The notes beneath the pieces were generated by a model that saw nothing but the letters and a program-made list of their open reading frames with translations, was not told where the DNA came from and made no database searches. From Desulfobacteraceae bacterium (GTDB lineage: Bacteria > Desulfobacterota > Desulfobacteria > Desulfobacterales > UBA11574), in assembly GCA_002868985.1 (NCBI GenBank), contig PKTV01000458.1:1-13002 (forward strand): a DNA stretch of 13,002 bases, read 5' to 3'. This document shows positions 6,988 through 13,002 of the stretch, piece by piece. Each line of letters starts with the position of its first letter. Within the stretch, counting starts at the first letter, position 1. The position numbers and the translations under genes were made by a program.

Positions 6988-9879
6988 ATGAATCTCGATG
7001 TTAAAATTCCCCATTTGCTGAAAGAAGATACGGCACGAAAATACGAAGCATTCCTTGCTGCAGCAAAAAATGCAGCGGTATCCCTGCCCGATGATTCTGA
7101 ATTCATTAATGCTCTAAAAAGAGTTTTCACCTTTAGTGATTTTGTATTCAAAAACTGTACGCGCGATCCTGAGTTTTTTAAAGATTTGCATGAAAGCGGT
7201 GATCTTCAAAGAACATTTGGAACCGGCGAATTTCATGAAAAACTGATATCCTATCTGATTGATGTTAAAGACGATGTACAGCTTTCAAGGCAGCTTCGCC
7301 GGTTTAGACGGCATCACATGGTCCGAATCGCCTGGCGGGACCTTGCCGGCTGGGCAAATCTTTCGGAAACCATGGACGATCTCTCAGCCCTGGCCGATAC
7401 ATGCATCGATCAGGCAGTATTTTTTCTTTATCAATGGCAATGTTTAAAGTACGGCATTCCAACTGCAAACGACGGATCTCATCAACGACTGGTCGTTTTT
7501 GGAATGGGAAAGCTTGGCGGACAGGAGTTAAATTTTTCTTCGGATGTTGACTTGATTTTCGCTTACCCTGAAACCGGAATAACCCAAGGGGGTTTGGAAT
7601 CGATAAACAACGAAGAATTTTTTGTTCGGCTTTGTCGGCAATTAATAAAAATTATCGGCGCTACTATTCCTGACGGCGTTGTATTTCGGGTCGATATGGA
7701 CCTCAGACCCTATGGTGAAAGCGGGCCCGTGGTGATGAGCTTTGATGCCATTGAAGAATATTACCAGAAGCAGGGACGGGAGTGGGAGCGATACGCCTGG
7801 ATAAAGGCACGGGTTGTGGCGGGTGATAAAGATACCGGCGAAACACTTTTAAAAAGCCTTAAACCCTTTGTTTTTCGAAGGTATCTTGATTTTGGCGTAT
7901 TTGAATCTTTAAGGAAGATGAAACAAAAGATCTCTCTTGAGGTGAAACGCAAGGGTCTGGCGAACAACATCAAACTCGGCCCGGGAGGCATTCGTGAGGT
8001 TGAGTTTTTTGGGCAGATATTCCAGCTCATACGGGGAGGTGTCACGCCTTCGCTTCAGGAGCGGCCCATTCAAAAGACACTAAAAGTCCTTACCAGTGAA
8101 AATTATATTTCCCAAAAAGTCTGTGATGAACTCACTGTAGCATACGTATTTTTACGAAATACAGAACACCGCTTGCAGGAATTTTCAGATCAACAAACCC
8201 ATGTCATCCCGTCAGATTCTGTTGCAAAAATGCGCCTGGCCGCGTCCATGGGATTTGATACCCCGGAAGCCTTCGATCTCCAGATGGAAAAACACAGGAA
8301 AATCGTTCATTCTCATTTCGAAAAATTACTCGAAGCCAAAGATTCAGAGCCTGTTGATGATCGAACCAAAGAAATTCAAACCGGTTTGGAGGCAATATGG
8401 GAAAATTTTTTGGAAGATAAAAATCGCCAAAAGATACTTCTTGCCGCTGGATATGAGAATTTCGATGAAGTCGAGCGTTTGTTGGATCATCTTCGTAACC
8501 ACCCGGCAACGCGATCACTCAGCAGCGACGGCCGTCAACGTCTCGACAGGCTGATGCCGCTCATGCTTAAAGAAATCGGACGATCTGAACACCCTATAGT
8601 TGTATTGAATCGAATCGTCGATCTGATCAAAACCATCGAGCAGCGCACCAATTACCTGGCTTTGTTGCTGGAAAACCCTACGGCTATCGTTCACATGGTG
8701 AACCTGGTCAGTGCCAGCCCCTGGATCGTTTCATTTTTATCTCGCCATCCGGTCCTTTTGGATGAATTTCTTGATCCTCGCACACTCTATCGTCCTCCGG
8801 ACAAGCCGGAACTCCAAAAAGAAATCCGTAAGCGGCTTGACTTGTTATCCAATCAGGATTTCGAGCATCAGATTCAGGAATTGTGTATTTTTAAACAGGT
8901 GAATACCCTGCGGGTGGCCGCAGCAGATGTCACCGGCGCCCTGACATTGATGCGAACCAGCGACCATCTTACCGAAATTGCCGAGACGGTTTTAAATGAA
9001 GTTGTTGAACTGTCATGGAACCATCTGGTTGAAAAGCACGGGGCTCCCATATGTCAAATGGACGGACTGGAGATCGGCAGGGGATTTTCTGTCATTGCCT
9101 ATGGAAAGCTGGGTGGGATTGAACTCGGTTATGTATCGGATCTGGATATGGTTTTTCTCCACGCCGGAACCGGAGGCGTAACCCTCGGCGGGGAACATCC
9201 TATTGATAATCAACAATTCTTTGCCCGCCTGGGGCAAAGAGTCATACATATTTTAACCACACATACCGCTGTTGGAAAGCTCTACGAACCGGATATGCGC
9301 CTTCGACCGAGCGGAAGTTCGGGCATCCTGGTGAGCCACATAGACGGGTTTAAGGATTATCAGACAAACAAAGCCTGGACATGGGAACATCAGGCCCTTA
9401 TCAAAGCAAGACCCATCAGTGGTGATATCAATATGGCCAAACGCTTTGAACAAATTCGAAACGATGTTCTTGCACGGCCCAGGATCGAGACCCAATTAAA
9501 AAAAGAGGTTATCGACATGCGCGAACGGTTGCGAAAGGAACTCTCAAGTTCGGATCCAGGGCTTTTCGACCTCAAGCAGGATACAGGGGGCATCGTTGAT
9601 ATAGAATTTTTGGTGCAGTATCTGGTTCTATTAAGATCTGGCGAATACAAAGAATTATTAAAGTGGACCGATATTGTAAGACTCCTTGAAACATTGAAAG
9701 AAACCGGTATCATCAACGACCAGACAGCTCACATCTTAAAAGTTGCCTATCTAACCTACCGATCAGCTGTACACCAGTTCAGCCTTCAGGAGAAACCTGC
9801 CATAGTACCTGAAAATAAATTTTTTGGTATGCGAGAAAATGTTAGACAAATCTGGAAAGATATTATGGAAATTGAATAA
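6988..9879 (+). CDS. glnE: Bifunctional glutamine synthetase adenylyltransferase/deadenylase
   Basis: Cytoplasmic enzyme that adenylylates glutamine synthetase (turning it down) and removes the AMP again, in response to PII and glutamine. Both catalytic halves of this duplicated nucleotidyltransferase are intact: the N-terminal adenylyl-removing site has GMGKLGGQELNFSSDVDLIF from residue 172 with Asp186 and Asp188; the C-terminal adenylylating site has GKLGGIELGYVSDLDMVF from residue 706 with Asp718 and Asp720. The 963 residues are close to the 946 of E. coli. The reading frame is open back to a TTG at 6868, but those 40 residues are unlike the family, while from the ATG at 6988 the segment VFTFSDFVFKNCTRDPEFF falls at about residue 46, as in E. 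coli GlnE (VLTFSDFV). No good SD precedes either candidate, so the start carries some doubt. glnD and glnB follow on the same strand, completing three parts of the nitrogen cascade. Confidence 0.95.
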   Translation: MNLDVKIPHLLKEDTARKYEAFLAAAKNAAVSLPDDSEFINALKRVFTFSDFVFKNCTRDPEFFKDLHESGDLQRTFGTGEFHEKLISYLIDVKDDVQLSRQLRRFRRHHMVRIAWRDLAGWANLSETMDDLSALADTCIDQAVFFLYQWQCLKYGIPTANDGSHQRLVVFGMGKLGGQELNFSSDVDLIFAYPETGITQGGLESINNEEFFVRLCRQLIKIIGATIPDGVVFRVDMDLRPYGESGPVVMSFDAIEEYYQKQGREWERYAWIKARVVAGDKDTGETLLKSLKPFVFRRYLDFGVFESLRKMKQKISLEVKRKGLANNIKLGPGGIREVEFFGQIFQLIRGGVTPSLQERPIQKTLKVLTSENYISQKVCDELTVAYVFLRNTEHRLQEFSDQQTHVIPSDSVAKMRLAASMGFDTPEAFDLQMEKHRKIVHSHFEKLLEAKDSEPVDDRTKEIQTGLEAIWENFLEDKNRQKILLAAGYENFDEVERLLDHLRNHPATRSLSSDGRQRLDRLMPLMLKEIGRSEHPIVVLNRIVDLIKTIEQRTNYLALLLENPTAIVHMVNLVSASPWIVSFLSRHPVLLDEFLDPRTLYRPPDKPELQKEIRKRLDLLSNQDFEHQIQELCIFKQVNTLRVAAADVTGALTLMRTSDHLTEIAETVLNEVVELSWNHLVEKHGAPICQMDGLEIGRGFSVIAYGKLGGIELGYVSDLDMVFLHAGTGGVTLGGEHPIDNQQFFARLGQRVIHILTTHTAVGKLYEPDMRLRPSGSSGILVSHIDGFKDYQTNKAWTWEHQALIKARPISGDINMAKRFEQIRNDVLARPRIETQLKKEVIDMRERLRKELSSSDPGLFDLKQDTGGIVDIEFLVQYLVLLRSGEYKELLKWTDIVRLLETLKETGIINDQTAHILKVAYLTYRSAVHQFSLQEKPAIVPENKFFGMRENVRQIWKDIMEIE

Positions 9880-9882
9880 AGG

Positions 9883-9940
9883 TTACATTTTTGTAATTAA
9901 TTGACCTTGATTGTAACAAAATTGTAATCGCTTATTGTTA
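9883..9940. promoter_or_regulatory. Repeated TTGTAA motifs, candidate upstream activator region
   Basis: TTGTAA occurs at 9891-9896, 9911-9916 and 9922-9927, with a variant TTGTTA at 9935-9940. The first is part of a perfect palindrome TTACA-TTTT-TGTAA (9883-9896). Relative to the predicted sigma-54 start site near 10031 these lie at about -140 to -90, where enhancer-binding activators usually bind. They do not resemble the enteric NtrC site (TGCACC-N5-GGTGCA). The proposed role is inferred from position and repetition only. Confidence 0.4.
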
Positions 9941-9961
9941 TATTTGCGCCCGTCCTGACGA

Positions 9962-9989
9962 ATAAGTATTTGTATTAATAGATACTTAT
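9962..9989. promoter_or_regulatory. Inverted repeat with perfect 8-bp arms upstream of the sigma-54 promoter
   Basis: ATAAGTAT (9962-9969) is matched by ATACTTAT (9982-9989) across a 12-base spacer. Arm centres are 20 bases apart, about two helical turns, which suits a dimeric DNA-binding protein. It sits at roughly -70 to -40 from the predicted start site, just upstream of the -24 element, and could be an activator, IHF-adjacent or repressor site. Confidence 0.45.
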
Positions 9990-9998
9990 GAATATTTG

Positions 9999-10040
9999 GT
10001 GTTATGGCACACCTGTTGCTATATAAACAAGTCATAACAC
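9999..10040. promoter_or_regulatory. Inverted repeat with perfect 8-bp arms bracketing the sigma-54 promoter
   Basis: GTGTTATG (9999-10006) is matched exactly by CATAACAC (10033-10040). The left arm overlaps the first bases of the -24 element and the right arm begins about at the predicted transcription start. A protein bound to both arms would cover the promoter, so an operator is the natural guess; as RNA only the right arm would be transcribed, so a leader hairpin is unlikely. Confidence 0.45.
10005..10020 (+). promoter_or_regulatory. Sigma-54 (RpoN) promoter of glnD(-glnB)
   Basis: TGGCACACCTGTTGCT matches the sigma-54 consensus TGGCAC-N5-TTGCW at every conserved position: GG at 10006-10007 (-24) and GC at 10018-10019 (-12) with the required 10-base spacing. 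Transcription should begin near 10031, leaving a leader of about 80 bases before glnD. Such promoters need an ATP-hydrolysing enhancer-binding activator, consistent with nitrogen-responsive control of glnD and probably glnB. Repeats upstream and around it are described separately. Confidence 0.85.
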
Positions 10041-10112
10041 GTTAGCCTTTTGAAAACATTATCGCTTCAGGTATGATTAAATTATTAGATAAATGAAATC
10101 GCTTGGGTTGAA

Positions 10113-12755
10113 ATGACACCGTCAAATTCAAAAAAAATAGAAAGGCTTGAGCCGGCCGCAGAACGGCTGCGGGAAAACACCGGCCATCTGATTTCCGGTT
10201 TTATAAAAAAAAAATCGCCGGACTTTATGAAGCGACATGCACAAGTTCTGGACGACTATTTTTTTGAAAGTTTCGAAAGCTCTCGTGTGGGACCCAAAAT
10301 GGGGATGGAAAAGAATCCCTATGCGATCATTGCGCTTGGGGGTTATGGACGAAAAGAGCAGTTCATTCATTCGGATGTGGATCTTCTTTTTCTTTTTGAA
10401 AAGTATGTTCCTGACAATGCCGAGGTTCTTATCCAGGAAATTGTCTACCCGTTATGGGACATCGGTCTTGAAGTGGGTCATGCCACACGATCTCTTAAAG
10501 AATGTGTTAAATTAGCTATTGATGACATCGAGGTTTTGACGTCCCTTCTGGACGCACGTTTCGTATGCGGCATGTCGCTGTTGTATTCGTCTTTGATGGC
10601 GCATCTTCGAAAACGGTTTAAAAAGAGGCATTCAACTAAAGTCATAAAAAAACTGGTGGACATCAGCCAAGGCAGGCATGAATGTTTCGGAGATTCGTCG
10701 TATCTGCTCGAACCCAATCTCAAGGAAGGCCAGGGTGGATTGAGAGACTATCACACCATGCTCTGGATCGCCAGGATGAAATCGAATCTCAAACAATTCA
10801 GGGACCTCGAGTATTATGGCATCCTGTCCCATGATGAATTTCAGGCCATGAGGCAGGCGCTTGAGTTCATAGGTAACGTGAGAAACTGCCTGCATCATTT
10901 GTCCGGCAGGAAATGTGATCAGCTCTATTTTGAATACCAGATCAAAATGGCTGATGCCTTGAAGTTTGGCAAAAAGAACGGGCAGCAGCCGGTGGAACGA
11001 TTTTTAGGCAAGCTTCATAGCCAAATGGAATTTATAAAGCAGCAGCACCTGATGTTTTTATACGAGCTGGGGGTGTTTAAGAATATTAAACGCTCGAGAA
11101 AGGCCCTAAAACACACCCTCATTAAGGGGCTCGAAATTACGGAAAACGGGATGATCAACTTTGTTTCTTCCGAAGACATCTTGGGCGATCCGAACCTTTT
11201 GATAAAGATATTTGAAGAAAGCGCGACGCTGAAAGTTCCATTAAGTGCAGAGGCTAAGAGGCTGGTCAGGGAATTTTCCTTTCTTATTAACAACAAATTT
11301 TCTTCTTCGGTGTTAAATCTTGAATCATTCGAACGGATTTTAGCTAAACCGTCATCAACATTTAATGTGCTCAACGAAATGCTAAATACCGGTTTTTTGG
11401 CCCGATTTATCCCGGAATTTAAAGGAATCTCCGATAGAATTCAATATGATGAGTACCACCTTTATCCGGTTGATCGACATTTACTGAGAACGGTCCAGAA
11501 TATAAAGAGATTCGGCACATCCGAAGGAATTTCAGAATATCCCTTATGCAGTGATATTTATAACAGGCTTAAAAAACGTAATCTTTTGTTGTGGGCGGCA
11601 CTGTTGCACGACATCGGTAAAGGTGAAACCGGTGTGAGTCATTCCATTAGCGGTGCCGAGATTGCAGCGTCGATACTGCGTAAGAAAGGCTACCCCGCCG
11701 AGGATATTGAAACGGTCTCTTTTTTGATAAAAGAGCATCTATTATTGATTAAAACCGCCACCAGAAGAGATCTCAATGATGAAGAGACCGCCATCTCGTG
11801 TGCAAGAAAGATAAAAGATATCGATCGCCTAAAAATGCTTTATCTATTGACTGTGGCCGATTCCATGGCCACGGGTCCAAAAGCCTGGAGTGACTGGACC
11901 GCCACACTGTTAAGAGATCTTTTCTTTAAAGTGTCAAATGTCCTTGAAAAGGGAGAACTTGCATCCAGAGAGGCTGTTGAAGCTGTTGAGAAGAAAAAAG
12001 CCGAAGTCTTCGGGTCCGCAATAAAGCACTATGCCAAGAATGATTTGGAGACACTTTTCAATGTCATGTCTCCTCGATACCTTCTTTATATGCCGTCTGA
12101 TAGTATCATGGAACATATCGAACTGTACAAAAATATGAGATCAGCGGACGTTATCTGGAGCGTTACAAAAACTCCGGATTCCAATACCCGAACGGTCACC
12201 ATTTGCGCACAGGATCGTCCCGGTCTTTTTTCAAAGATTGCGGGGACATTTACCCTGAATGGTCTGGACATCCTCGATGCGCAGATCTTCACATGGCGGA
12301 ATAATATTGCCCTCGATATTTTTGAAGTCAACCCGCCGTTGGATCAGATTTTTGAAAAGGAAAGGTGGCAACAGGCTGAAGCCCATCTCAAATCTTCACT
12401 GTCCGGCGATCTGGATCTAAAGACGGCGCTAGAAGAAAAAACAACCGTCTACCGACCTGATAGACGTTACGTAAATGGCAGGCCCCATCAAATCAACGTG
12501 GACAATGACAGCTCGAGTTTTTTTACAATTGTTGAAGTATTTACTTATGATTTTCCCGGACTTCTTTACAATATTACCGATGCACTTTTCAGATGCGGTC
12601 TCGATATTTGGGTGGCCAAGATTGCAACAAAGGTAGACCAGGTTGTGGATGTTTTTTATGTCAGGGATTTTGATGGACAAAAAGTTGATTTGCCGGATCA
12701 GGTAGAGAAGATTAAAATATCCGTTAAAGAAGTTTTGCCGGGTTTTAAGACTTAA
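10113..12755 (+). CDS. glnD: PII uridylyltransferase / uridylyl-removing enzyme
   Basis: Cytoplasmic glutamine sensor: at low glutamine it transfers UMP from UTP to PII (GlnB), at high glutamine it removes it. At 880 residues it is near the 890 of E. coli GlnD and has the full domain order. The nucleotidyltransferase site is GGYGR (76-80) with Asp88 and Asp90 in HSDVDLLF. A GlnD/PII-uridylyltransferase helical region follows (EGQGGLRDYHTMLWIAR). The HD hydrolase domain shows His456, the pair His499-Asp500 (LLHDIGKG), His510, His542 and Asp583. Two C-terminal ACT domains begin near residues 694 (VTICAQDRPGLFSKIAG) and 803 (FTIVEVFTYDFPGLLYNIT) and should bind glutamine. Transcription is from the sigma-54 promoter 93 bases upstream of -12. 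The SD is poor (GGGTTG region before ATG 10113). A 7-codon ORF at 10093-10116 ends overlapping this ATG. The stop codon lies inside a dispersed repeat; glnB follows after 212 bases. Confidence 0.96.
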   Translation: MTPSNSKKIERLEPAAERLRENTGHLISGFIKKKSPDFMKRHAQVLDDYFFESFESSRVGPKMGMEKNPYAIIALGGYGRKEQFIHSDVDLLFLFEKYVPDNAEVLIQEIVYPLWDIGLEVGHATRSLKECVKLAIDDIEVLTSLLDARFVCGMSLLYSSLMAHLRKRFKKRHSTKVIKKLVDISQGRHECFGDSSYLLEPNLKEGQGGLRDYHTMLWIARMKSNLKQFRDLEYYGILSHDEFQAMRQALEFIGNVRNCLHHLSGRKCDQLYFEYQIKMADALKFGKKNGQQPVERFLGKLHSQMEFIKQQHLMFLYELGVFKNIKRSRKALKHTLIKGLEITENGMINFVSSEDILGDPNLLIKIFEESATLKVPLSAEAKRLVREFSFLINNKFSSSVLNLESFERILAKPSSTFNVLNEMLNTGFLARFIPEFKGISDRIQYDEYHLYPVDRHLLRTVQNIKRFGTSEGISEYPLCSDIYNRLKKRNLLLWAALLHDIGKGETGVSHSISGAEIAASILRKKGYPAEDIETVSFLIKEHLLLIKTATRRDLNDEETAISCARKIKDIDRLKMLYLLTVADSMATGPKAWSDWTATLLRDLFFKVSNVLEKGELASREAVEAVEKKKAEVFGSAIKHYAKNDLETLFNVMSPRYLLYMPSDSIMEHIELYKNMRSADVIWSVTKTPDSNTRTVTICAQDRPGLFSKIAGTFTLNGLDILDAQIFTWRNNIALDIFEVNPPLDQIFEKERWQQAEAHLKSSLSGDLDLKTALEEKTTVYRPDRRYVNGRPHQINVDNDSSSFFTIVEVFTYDFPGLLYNITDALFRCGLDIWVAKIATKVDQVVDVFYVRDFDGQKVDLPDQVEKIKISVKEVLPGFKT

Positions 12756-12860
12756 GGATCATCTTCCGAGTAGCAGTTAATCAGGGTAAAATGCATGGGT
12801 CATCTCAAAGTGAGCAGGTGTGATCCTAAAGGGTTCAAGGGTTCAAGTGAAATGCTAAAA
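12753..12860. repeat. Dispersed intergenic repeat, copy B, anchored on the glnD stop codon
   Basis: It starts with TAAGGATCAT, whose TAA is the glnD stop, as in copy A. AGGATCA (12755-12761) is inverted as TGATCCT (12821-12827). Shared landmarks in order with copy A are TTCC, GAGTAG, GTGATCCTAAA-like, TTCAAGG octamers, then a variant of AAGTGAAATGCTAAAAAA. Here the hairpin interior is about 45 bases longer and only two octamers remain (GTTCAAGG, GTTCAAGT, 12833-12848). It lies between glnD and glnB, so it may affect read-through or RNA stability within the operon. Confidence 0.6.
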
Positions 12861-12909
12861 AATCACAAAGAATTGAAAGTCTGATAAACGTCATATGAAC
12901 TGTGATTGG

Positions 12910-12928
12910 GGCGGCAACTGAAACCGCC
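12910..12928 (+). other. Small GC hairpin upstream of glnB
   Basis: GGCGG (12910-12914) can pair with CCGCC (12924-12928) across a 9-base loop. It ends 25 bases before the glnB SD and stands out against AT-rich surroundings. No T-run follows, so it is not a typical terminator; a processing or stability element is possible. The rest of the 212-base glnD-glnB gap is the repeat copy B. Confidence 0.3.
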
Positions 12929-12953
12929 GATCCGTCCCAAGGTTTAACGACAT

Positions 12954-12960
12954 AAGGAGG
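12954..12960 (+). promoter_or_regulatory. Strong Shine-Dalgarno of glnB
   Basis: AAGGAGG lies 7 bases upstream of the ATG at 12968, a near-perfect anti-16S match. It fixes the glnB start and contrasts with the weak sites of glnE and glnD, fitting a need for far more PII than of its modifying enzymes. Confidence 0.85.
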
Positions 12961-12967
12961 AAACGTT

Positions 12968-13002
12968 ATGAAAAAAGTAGAGGCGATCATCAAGCCGTTC
13001 AA
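12968..13002 (+). CDS. glnB: Nitrogen regulatory protein PII, N-terminal fragment cut by window end
   Basis: Only 11 codons are present: MKKVEAIIKPF. This is the signature N-terminus of GlnB/GlnK-type PII proteins (beta-1 strand of the trimer core). The full protein is normally about 112 residues and carries the uridylylated tyrosine in the T-loop, outside this window. PII is the substrate of GlnD and the effector of GlnE, so the gene order supports the call. No separate promoter is evident in the gap after glnD, which suggests co-transcription from the sigma-54 promoter. Whether it is glnB or glnK depends on downstream sequence; an adjacent ammonium transporter gene would point to glnK. Confidence 0.85.
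   Translation, partial: MKKVEAIIKPF

Noticed and set aside
1..13002. Defence system, CRISPR array, prophage, integron or transposon
   Set aside because: No spacer-repeat periodicity, transposase, integrase, toxin-antitoxin or nuclease gene is visible; all long frames are accounted for by housekeeping-type proteins.

Overview
The window looks like a chromosomal segment from a Gram-negative anaerobe, most likely a sulfate-reducing member of the Desulfobacterota (Desulfobacterales-like). This is inferred from gene content and protein style: a very long single-chain pyruvate:ferredoxin-oxidoreductase-like enzyme, a lipoprotein M48 peptidase (which implies an outer membrane), the proteobacterial GlnE/GlnD/GlnB nitrogen-signalling set, and a well-formed sigma-54 promoter. 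No rRNA, tRNA, CRISPR array, transposase, integrase or phage gene is visible, and coding density is high.

Layout. (1) Bases 1-90 are a GC-rich patch of short hairpins at the window edge. (2) 186-1523 (+) encodes a Tat-type lipoprotein M48 zinc metallopeptidase with four TPR units. (3) 1521-1711 holds copy A of a dispersed intergenic repeat that begins on the stop codon of the peptidase gene. (4) 1758-2498 (+) encodes a protein with an N-terminal Cys4 zinc-finger-like motif and a C-terminal J domain. (5) 2528-6406 (-) encodes a divergent 1292-residue NifJ/PFOR-like 2-oxoacid:ferredoxin oxidoreductase, convergent with the J protein. (6) 6407-6987 is a long divergent intergenic region with three 15-bp tandem repeats and a bulged nested hairpin. 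(7) 6988-9879 (+) is glnE. (8) 9880-10112 is a regulatory region with a near-consensus sigma-54 promoter, two 8-bp-arm inverted repeats and repeated TTGTAA motifs. (9) 10113-12755 (+) is glnD. (10) 12753-12860 is copy B of the dispersed repeat, again starting on the stop codon. (11) From 12968 the first 11 codons of glnB run off the window.

How the genes work together. GlnD senses glutamine and uridylylates or deuridylylates the PII protein GlnB. PII in turn tells GlnE whether to adenylylate (inactivate) or deadenylylate (activate) glutamine synthetase, which is not in the window. Three of the core proteins of this cascade are therefore adjacent. glnE has a separate upstream region, while glnD and probably glnB sit behind a sigma-54 promoter, the usual logic for nitrogen-responsive expression. 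The NifJ-like enzyme is divergent from glnE; a functional link to nitrogen metabolism is possible but unproven.

I see no clear new multi-gene system. The most interesting points are the architecture of the sigma-54 control region, the stop-codon-anchored repeat present twice, the divergent oxidoreductase, and the unexplained structured elements in the glnE/oxidoreductase divergent region.
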